5,659 nucleotides of DNA. It comes from Candidatus Omnitrophota bacterium. GTDB taxonomy: Bacteria > Omnitrophota > Gorgyraeia > B26-G9. The translations under genes and the position numbers were made by a program. A model generated the notes under the pieces. That model was given only the letters and a program-made list of their open reading frames with translations. It was not told where the DNA came from and did not search any database. This document shows, in pieces, positions 1-4,948 of the stretch. Positions within the stretch are counted from its first letter, which is position 1. Each line of letters begins with the position of its first letter. The DNA lies in assembly GCA_028718845.1 (NCBI GenBank), contig JAQULA010000126.1, forward strand, positions 1 to 5,659, in the 5' to 3' direction.

Positions 1-18
1 AGCGTTCGTCTCTTTCAT
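1..18 (-). CDS. 5' end of an unidentified gene, cut by the left window edge
   Basis: An ATG at 16-18 opens a frame reading M-K-E-T-N-A to the window edge. A good Shine-Dalgarno (GAGGG, 26-30) lies 7 nt upstream. The gene starts 32 nt after the stop of the soluble kinase and reads in the same direction, so it is probably the third gene of the kinase operon. Six residues cannot identify a family. From context I infer a response regulator: both upstream kinases have the H-[ED]-L-R-N-P-L H-box typical of kinases that often pair with NtrC-type regulators, and no receiver gene has yet appeared in this operon. The start is well supported and the product is a guess. Confidence 0.6.
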
Positions 19-25
19 TATGCTT

Positions 26-30
26 CCCTC
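26..30 (-). promoter_or_regulatory. Ribosome-binding site of the left-edge gene
   Basis: GAGGG on the minus strand, 7 nt before the ATG at 16-18. It is the main evidence that the six codons at the window edge are a real gene start. Confidence 0.6.
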
Positions 31-50
31 GACAACGGGGTTTTATTTCG

Positions 51-914
51 TTATTCCGCTGAGGGGATCGGAAACCGAAGGATCACTGTCGTTCCTTTTC
101 CCACCCGGCTTTCAATCGTCAAAGTACCGTTATGATTTTCGATTATCTCTTTAGCAATGGCCAACCCCAGGCCGATACCGCGAACCTTGGTGGAAAAAAA
201 CGGCTCGCAGATCTTTTCCAGATGGCTTTTCTCTATGCCGCTGCCGGTATCGCTGACGCGCACGGTGACCTGGTCGGTATCGCATACCGCCTCGATACGG
301 AGGACTCCCCCGGAGCCTTTTCCGAGCATCGCTTCCGCGGAATTAATAAATAAATTCATCAATACCTGGCGAATCTGCATAACGTCCAGTTCCAGCAGCG
401 GCAGCGCATCGGATATCTCGCGTTTAATTTCAATCGTGTTGAACAAACCCTGCTGCTGAATGGTCAGAACGGCTTCTTCGATCAGTTTTTTGATGCTGGC
501 TTTTTCACAATGCGGCTTTCCGATACGGGCGTGTTCGAGAATATTGGTAATGATCGTATCGGCGAAAATAACTTCGTTATGGATATTCATGACCACATCC
601 ATCGCATCCGGCTGGTCTTTAAGCTTACGCATAAGGTATTCCGCCGCCACCTTTATCCCGCTTAAGGGATTGCGTAATTCATGGCTGATTGCCGCGGCCA
701 TCTGGCCCATCACCGCCAGGCGTTCGGAATGGATCGCACGCTGAGACAAAGATGTCTCCGCAATTTTAAATTGTTCTAATTTTTTCCCGATCTCTCCCAT
801 CAGATCGCTGCATTGCCCGCCGCTGAGCCCGCTCACGCATTTGAGCAGTTTTTCGATCAGGGAATGCAGATTTTCGGCTTCTTTGACTATTTCACTGATT
901 TTTTCACGCGGCAT
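51..914 (-). CDS. Soluble sensor histidine kinase (HisKA + HATPase_c)
   Basis: A 287-residue cytosolic histidine kinase that would autophosphorylate and pass phosphate to a response regulator. There is no signal peptide or membrane segment. Residues 1-60 are a polar, probably helical or coiled-coil stretch with no recognised sensor domain (Cys26 and Cys35 lie in it). The HisKA dimerisation domain spans about 62-132, with phospho-acceptor His78 in A-I-S-H-E-L-R-N-P-L. The HATPase_c domain spans about 140-283: N-box with N187 and N191, G1 box D222-T-G-S-G226, F-box E237-P-F-F, G2 box R245-G-I-G-L-G-L. All catalytic motifs are intact. The ATG start is supported by AGGGTG 5 nt upstream, which overlaps the TGA of the preceding membrane kinase, with only 4 nt between the genes. 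The core resembles that of the neighbour (the 9-residue string GQMAAAISH is identical), suggesting an ancient tandem duplication followed by loss or replacement of the sensor. The input signal is unknown; it may act with the neighbouring kinase rather than alone. Confidence 0.93.
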   Translation of the reverse strand: MPREKISEIVKEAENLHSLIEKLLKCVSGLSGGQCSDLMGEIGKKLEQFKIAETSLSQRAIHSERLAVMGQMAAAISHELRNPLSGIKVAAEYLMRKLKDQPDAMDVVMNIHNEVIFADTIITNILEHARIGKPHCEKASIKKLIEEAVLTIQQQGLFNTIEIKREISDALPLLELDVMQIRQVLMNLFINSAEAMLGKGSGGVLRIEAVCDTDQVTVRVSDTGSGIEKSHLEKICEPFFSTKVRGIGLGLAIAKEIIENHNGTLTIESRVGKGTTVILRFPIPSAE

Positions 915-918
915 AGTT

Positions 919-2277
919 TCACCCTATTTCTTTGATATTCCGGACATCTTTTACCTCGCTGACGTCGCTGCGAATCGGCAGCCTGACCGTAAACGACGTC
1001 CCGGTACCGACGATACTGCTGACATCGATGGAACCGTCATGTTTGCGGATAATATTATGCACAATCGCCAGCCCCAACCCCACTCCGCGCGCTTTGGTCG
1101 TAAAAAAAGGAGCAAAAATACGGTCGAGGTTCTTCCGCTCGACACCCACCCCGGTATCGGAAATGATTATAACCACCGTTTTATCCTGCAGCCGGGTACG
1201 AATGGTCAAAGTCCCCCCGGATTGGGCCATGGCCTGCATCGCGTTCGCGAACAGGTTTATAATGACCTGCTTTACCTGCTTGGCATCGATCAGGACTTCC
1301 GGAACCGCCGGGTCAAACTCGGTTACGACTTTAACATTATCGTCTTTATTCTGAAGCGCAACAAAATGAAGGGAATCTTCAATCAGCTTATGAATATCCG
1401 CACGGGTGTAGATCAATTCCGTCGGCCGTGAATAAGTCAGGATATTCGTTACCACATTGCTGGCATAATCGATCTCCAATTCAATATCCTTTAAAATATT
1501 GGTGATCTCCGGCTGGGCATTGTTGAGCTTGCTTGCCAGATAGTAGGTTGCCATTTTTATCCCGGTCAACGGATTACGCAAATCATGGCTGATGGCCGCG
1601 GCCATCTGCCCGATCGCCGCCATCTTTTCCGCTTTAATCAATTGTTCCTGGGCTTGTTTCAGATGCAGATACGACTTTTGCGCGTTGCTGTAGAGACGCT
1701 GGAACAAAAACGACAATATCACAATCGTGATAAAAAAATACACCGAAACAATCACATCGCGCCAGAGCAGTCCGGACAGTGTCGCCTGGATCGGAGTCCA
1801 GTCGATGCCCACCCGCAATATACCCAAAAGAGCTTTTTTGTCATCATGGCAGGAATAACAGCGATGTTCATTCAGGATCGGCATCGCCAGGGTAAAAATA
1901 TAATCTTTGTCGCGGTATTCAAACCCTTCGGACACTTTTTTTTCCCGGATCGCCTGTTTGATAACATCCGACCCGGTCACGGTATTGATCTGCCAGGGAT
2001 TGGAACTATAGCGGATAAGCCCGGTTTCGTCGGTAAGATGAATACGTTTAAAATGCGGCAACTGGCCCACCGCCTGGAGCATTTCCTGTACCGTGGCCAT
2101 TTCACCGTCGTTCATCGGCAAATCCAGCGATTTGGCGATCGTCGACACCAAAATCATGGCCTTTTCCTTCTGCATATCCAAGGCCTGCTGACGATAAAAT
2201 TTATTATTAACGAAATTAAGTACGATCAAAAACACCAGGCTTATCAGGGCCAAAAACAGGATCAGACGATTATTCAT
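919..2277 (-). CDS. Membrane sensor histidine kinase with probable haem-c (CxxCH) extracytoplasmic domain
   Basis: A 452-residue inner-membrane histidine kinase. TM1 is at about residues 4-23 and TM2 at about 173-193. They enclose a sensor domain of about 150 residues predicted to face the periplasm. Near its C-terminal end is C140-Y-S-C143-H144, the CxxCH motif for covalent haem c attachment, within an R-C-Y-S-C-H-D-D-K-K context followed by a beta-like G-I-L-R-V-G-I strand. After TM2 a helical linker (about 194-218) leads to HisKA with phospho-acceptor His231 (A-I-S-H-D-L-R-N-P-L). HATPase_c spans about 293-436, with N-box N341/N345, G1 D374-T-G-V-G378, F-box P390-F-F-T-T-K and G2 R397-G-V-G-L-G-L; all are intact. 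The ATG has AGGGGG 8 nt upstream. It is the first gene after a strong predicted promoter and is coupled to the soluble kinase downstream. I infer redox, gas or electron-flow sensing through the haem. Zn or disulfide use of the two cysteines is the alternative. The kinase assignment is firm; the haem is probable. Confidence 0.94.
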   Translation of the reverse strand: MNNRLILFLALISLVFLIVLNFVNNKFYRQQALDMQKEKAMILVSTIAKSLDLPMNDGEMATVQEMLQAVGQLPHFKRIHLTDETGLIRYSSNPWQINTVTGSDVIKQAIREKKVSEGFEYRDKDYIFTLAMPILNEHRCYSCHDDKKALLGILRVGIDWTPIQATLSGLLWRDVIVSVYFFITIVILSFLFQRLYSNAQKSYLHLKQAQEQLIKAEKMAAIGQMAAAISHDLRNPLTGIKMATYYLASKLNNAQPEITNILKDIELEIDYASNVVTNILTYSRPTELIYTRADIHKLIEDSLHFVALQNKDDNVKVVTEFDPAVPEVLIDAKQVKQVIINLFANAMQAMAQSGGTLTIRTRLQDKTVVIIISDTGVGVERKNLDRIFAPFFTTKARGVGLGLAIVHNIIRKHDGSIDVSSIVGTGTSFTVRLPIRSDVSEVKDVRNIKEIG

Positions 2278-2285
2278 GATCTTTT

Positions 2286-2291
2286 CCCCCT
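2286..2291 (-). promoter_or_regulatory. Ribosome-binding site of the membrane kinase
   Basis: AGGGGG on the minus strand, 8 nt before the ATG at 2275-2277. It fixes the start of the kinase at the residue just before TM1. Confidence 0.65.
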
Positions 2292-2297
2292 AACTAC

Positions 2298-2313
2298 CAT
2301 ATTTCAAAATATG
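2298..2313 (-). repeat. Perfect 7-bp inverted repeat in the kinase leader (candidate operator)
   Basis: CATATTT-CA-AAATATG: two perfect 7-bp arms around a 2-bp centre. It lies between the predicted transcription start (about 2323) and the Shine-Dalgarno (2286-2291), roughly at +11 to +26. A 2-nt loop is too tight for the full hairpin, and the AT-rich stem would be weak as RNA, so a dimeric repressor site on DNA is more plausible than an RNA switch. No binding protein is identified. Confidence 0.45.
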
Positions 2314-2329
2314 TTATATTGACACCATA

Positions 2330-2359
2330 ATCATACCACGCTTTTTCCCGAATTGTCAA
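2330..2359 (-). promoter_or_regulatory. Sigma-70-type promoter of the kinase operon
   Basis: On the minus strand: perfect -35 TTGACA (2354-2359), an 18-bp spacer, then -10 TATGAT (2330-2335; five of six match the consensus TATAAT) preceded by TGG, an extended -10 element. The predicted start is near G2323, giving a leader of about 46 nt with the Shine-Dalgarno at its end. This is the only gap in the window large enough for a promoter between complete genes, and it lies correctly ahead of the membrane kinase. The strong match suggests housekeeping-sigma transcription; overlapping inverted repeats suggest it is also repressed or modulated. Confidence 0.8.
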
Positions 2360-2362
2360 TTC
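2350..2362 (-). repeat. Inverted repeat over the -35 box (candidate operator)
   Basis: GAATTG-A-CAATTC on the minus strand: perfect 6-bp arms around one central base, completely covering the TTGACA -35 hexamer. A protein bound here would block RNA polymerase. Part of the symmetry comes from the -35 sequence itself, so coincidence is possible. Confidence 0.4.
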
Positions 2363-2377
2363 AAGTATTTTCCCAAT

Positions 2378-2431
2378 CCGGGGAAACCCGATAAACCGGG
2401 GATCCGGCACGGCGACCCGGGACGCCCCCGG
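2378..2431 (-). other. GC-rich structured spacer after the radical SAM gene; no clear terminator
   Basis: This is the part of the 165-bp gap closest to the stop of the radical SAM gene. It holds a 5-bp hairpin CCGGG-ACGCC-CCCGG (2417-2431), an overlapping near-palindrome GGCG-A-CCCGGG-A-CGCC (2411-2426), and a direct repeat CCGGGGA (2378-2384 and 2396-2402). No run of U follows any stem on the minus strand, so it is not a canonical intrinsic terminator. It may slow polymerase or assist Rho-dependent ending of the upstream operon, or simply be GC-rich spacer. Confidence 0.3.
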
Positions 2432-2442
2432 AGACAGCGGCT

Positions 2443-3837
2443 TTAGAACTTATAGATACCGTTAAAAAAATTTTCATCGGCCGAAGCGAATAAAGCTTCT
2501 TTTGCGGCCTCTAAAATCCCGGAGGTCTGCACGGATATGTTCTTTTCCGACCTTAATTGCCGCTTCAACGCGGTTAAACGCCGGGACAAAACCGGTTTGT
2601 CGGCGAATTTTTCCCGCGCAAAAGGAGTTTTCGGTTTGGGAACGAAAATGCCCACGTTGAGCCTTACCGGCAAGATCTTGCGCACCCGTTTGGCCAAAGC
2701 GGCAATCGCGGTTATATCGGACTCCTCTTCGCCGGGAAGGCCGACCATAAAATAAAGTTTTATCTTCTCGATCCCGCAATGCTTTGCCAAAGCGACCTTA
2801 TCCAGGAGCTGATCATCGGAAATATTTTTATTGAGTGAACGGCGCAGCCGCTCCGAACCGGCTTCCGGAGCAAAAGTGATCGTGCGCTGTCCGCTGTCCG
2901 CCAGCGCGCTCAGCAGCGATTCCCGCGTTGTCTCCACCCGCAAACTGGACACCGAAATCCGGGCTTTTCTTTCCCGCAGTAATGATGCCAATTCATCGAT
3001 CTGCGGATAATCCGACACCGCCGCCCCGACCAGCCCGATCTTGGACGTATAACGCAAGCCTTGTTCGATCAACGGGACCAGGGTTTCCAGTTTCCTCGGA
3101 CGAAATGAACCGCATACCGCGCCGGTAACGCAAAAGCGGCAATGCCAGGGACAGCCGCGGGAAACTTCGATCAGGAACATATTGGAAAACTCGGTCCGCG
3201 GGGTGATAATTTTCGAACCGGTCGCGAACGCGTCTATTTCGGCGCAGAACCGCGGAGCGGCTTGTTCCGGGGCCGAAAACCCGGGGACGAAAATCCCCTT
3301 TTCCCCGGCGACGGAACGCAAAAACCGTTCTTTTGCCGCGTAGGCCGAAATTCTCCCGGAATCGGCAAGCGCGTCCATAAATACCGGCAGCGATTCTTCA
3401 GCCTCCCCGGAAAATATCGCATCGGAAAACCGGGAAAGCGGAGCGACATTAAACGCATTTACCGCTCCGCCGACAATAATTAACGGCATCACCGGCCGCT
3501 GTTCCCGGGGCGCCGATAATCCCAGGGAACGCAGGACCGCGAAAAAATTCAAAAAATCCAATTCATAAGAAATGGAAAAAGCGAGGATATCGAATGATTT
3601 CAGCGGGCGGTTGGATTCGATCGAAAGCATCTCCCGGCAGGCCGGATCGACAAAAAAACGCTCGCAAAGGGTATCCTGACGATCATTCAACAGTCCATAA
3701 ACGGCATGCACCCCGAGATTGCTCATTCCCAGGGAGTAGGTGTTCGGATAGATAAGCGCGACATTATAACGGGCGTTTTTCTTAAGACAAACCGTGTTAA
3801 CTTCCGCCGCTGCAAAAACCGATGTGTATTTACTCAC
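2443..3837 (-). CDS. Radical SAM protein with B12-binding-like N-terminal domain, function unknown
   Basis: A 464-residue radical SAM enzyme. Residues about 20-160 form a Rossmann-like, B12-binding-type domain (P-N-T-Y-S-L-G-M-S-N-L-G at 31-42; I-V-G-G-A at 121-125). The cobalamin-ligating D-x-H-x-x-G signature is absent, so cofactor binding there is doubtful. The radical SAM core starts at about 219 with C229-P-W-H-C233-R-F-C236, the CxxxCxxC ligands of the 4Fe-4S cluster that cleaves S-adenosylmethionine. Later core elements include a T-F-A-P-E-A-G-S-E-R segment (321-330) and F-V-P-K-P-K-T-P-F (398-406). The layout resembles the uncharacterised family described as TIGR03960, but the C-terminus is short. 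Start choice: GTG at 3835-3837 with AGGA 6 nt upstream, overlapping the end of pilT by 8 nt, so translation is probably coupled. The substrate is unknown. Position after pilT hints at a role linked to pili or surface behaviour, but that is inference only. Confidence 0.88.
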   Translation of the reverse strand: MSKYTSVFAAAEVNTVCLKKNARYNVALIYPNTYSLGMSNLGVHAVYGLLNDRQDTLCERFFVDPACREMLSIESNRPLKSFDILAFSISYELDFLNFFAVLRSLGLSAPREQRPVMPLIIVGGAVNAFNVAPLSRFSDAIFSGEAEESLPVFMDALADSGRISAYAAKERFLRSVAGEKGIFVPGFSAPEQAAPRFCAEIDAFATGSKIITPRTEFSNMFLIEVSRGCPWHCRFCVTGAVCGSFRPRKLETLVPLIEQGLRYTSKIGLVGAAVSDYPQIDELASLLRERKARISVSSLRVETTRESLLSALADSGQRTITFAPEAGSERLRRSLNKNISDDQLLDKVALAKHCGIEKIKLYFMVGLPGEEESDITAIAALAKRVRKILPVRLNVGIFVPKPKTPFAREKFADKPVLSRRLTALKRQLRSEKNISVQTSGILEAAKEALFASADENFFNGIYKF

Positions 3838-4927
3838 CTAAAATCCTGCGATCCTCATCCAAGTATATGCCCTTGATATTCATTTTCAAGGCCTCCGGAT
3901 TGCTGGAGTTGGCCAGGGCAGTTTCCATTGAAATCAAATTGGCCCGCACATGATTCACCAGCGATTGATTGAAGGTCAGCATTCCCTGTTCGGAAAAGCT
4001 TTGCAGGGTATTCCCCAAGCGTTCGGTCCGGTTTTCCCGGATCAGTTTCTCCACCGTAGGATTCACAATCATCACCTCGACCGCCGGGACCACTCCGGCT
4101 CCGTCCAAGCGCGGCATAAGCCGCTGACAGGCAACCGCCCTCAGATTAAAGGAAAGCTGCATCCGTACCATCGCGTGCTGCGAAGGCGGGAAAAAATCAA
4201 GGATCCGGTCGACGACCTGCGACGTATCGGAAGCATGCAGGGTGCTGAATACCAGATGCCCGGTCTCGGAAGCCGACAACGCGGTTTGAAACGATTCCGC
4301 GTCGCGCATTTCACCGATAAGAATGATATCCGGGTCCTGACGGATAACGTAACGCAGCGCCACATCGAACGATTCCGTGTCCAGCCCCACCTCCCGCTGG
4401 TTGATGATCGACTGTTTGTCTTCATGCACATACTCGATCGGGTCCTCGATGGTCATGATATGCGCTTTCCGGTTCCGGTTAATATAGTCGATCATCGCCG
4501 CAAGAGTGGTTGATTTTCCCTGAGAACTGGCGCCGGTTATCAGGACAATGCCGCGTTCGAACTGGGCGATTTTTTCAAACACCGGAGGCAGAAGTAAATC
4601 TTCAAAACTCGGGATCCGGTTTTTTACGACCCGCATGACGATACCGACATCGCCGCGCTGACGAAAAACATTGACCCTAAACCGGCCGGCCTCCGGCAAT
4701 TGATAAGAAAAATCGATCTCGTTTTTTTTCTCAAACTCCTTGCGGTGGCGTTCCTTCATCATGAAATAGGCGATTTTTTCGATATCATGATTCGATAACA
4801 CCGGAAACGAGGAATTAGTCAATTCTTTCTTGACCCGGAACATCGGAGCGCGTCCCACCTTAAAATGCGCGTCGGAGGCCCCCTGCTGTACCATGGATTT
4901 CAACACTTCGATCAAATCTATTTCCAT
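3830..4927 (-). CDS. pilT: Type IV pilus retraction ATPase, PilT/PilU family
   Basis: A 365-residue secretion-type hexameric ATPase that powers pilus disassembly at the cytoplasmic base of type IV pili. The N-terminal PAS-like domain covers about 1-100 and carries the family A-S-D-A-H-F motif (18-22, usually ASDLHL). Walker A is G132-A-S-S-Q-G-K138-S139-T140; the K and S/T are kept, but S-S-Q replaces the usual T-G-S. The Asp box is T159-I-E-D-P-I-E-Y-V-H. Walker B is I201-I-L-I-G-E206-M-R-D. The His box is T222-G-H-L-V-F-S-T-L-H231. The C-terminal AIRNLIRE motif linked to retraction is diverged to T291-V-E-K-L-I-R-E. Length fits PilT (about 345-370). The ATG is preceded by a purine-rich GGGGGAGGG (4931-4939). 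The gene lies 21 nt after the HD-GYP regulator and overlaps the radical SAM gene by 8 nt. No other pilus gene is visible. It could be a PilU-like accessory ATPase rather than the main PilT. Confidence 0.93.
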   Translation of the reverse strand: MEIDLIEVLKSMVQQGASDAHFKVGRAPMFRVKKELTNSSFPVLSNHDIEKIAYFMMKERHRKEFEKKNEIDFSYQLPEAGRFRVNVFRQRGDVGIVMRVVKNRIPSFEDLLLPPVFEKIAQFERGIVLITGASSQGKSTTLAAMIDYINRNRKAHIMTIEDPIEYVHEDKQSIINQREVGLDTESFDVALRYVIRQDPDIILIGEMRDAESFQTALSASETGHLVFSTLHASDTSQVVDRILDFFPPSQHAMVRMQLSFNLRAVACQRLMPRLDGAGVVPAVEVMIVNPTVEKLIRENRTERLGNTLQSFSEQGMLTFNQSLVNHVRANLISMETALANSSNPEALKMNIKGIYLDEDRRILGE

Positions 4928-4930
4928 ACG

Positions 4931-4939
4931 CCCTCCCCC
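4931..4939 (-). promoter_or_regulatory. Ribosome-binding site of pilT
   Basis: GGGGGAGGG on the minus strand, ending 3 nt before the ATG at 4925-4927. The GGAGG core (4932-4936) is 4 nt away, slightly close, but the long purine run allows pairing at better spacing. Confidence 0.55.
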
Positions 4940-4948
4940 GCCGTTAGT

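Noticed and set aside
841..1431. Open frame of 196 codons on the plus strand across the kinase junction
   Set aside because: It overlaps both kinases on the opposite strand, has no family motif and low-complexity polar composition; the minus-strand genes explain the DNA fully.
1585..2322. Open frame of 245 codons on the plus strand opposite the membrane kinase
   Set aside because: It is antisense to a clearly conserved kinase, has no recognisable motif and is rich in His/Arg/Gln, as expected from a complementary-frame shadow. Its end runs into the kinase promoter.
2417..2431. Intrinsic terminator after the radical SAM gene
   Set aside because: A 5-bp GC stem is present, but no U-run follows on the minus strand, so the call is not supported as a terminator.
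2275..2442. Riboswitch or small RNA in the intergenic region
   Set aside because: The predicted leader is only about 46 nt and holds just one AT-rich inverted repeat with a 2-nt centre; nothing resembles a known riboswitch core.
3950..4513. Open frame of 187 codons on the plus strand opposite pilT
   Set aside because: It mirrors the Walker and His-box region of pilT, where codon constraint creates long antisense frames; there is no motif or independent context.
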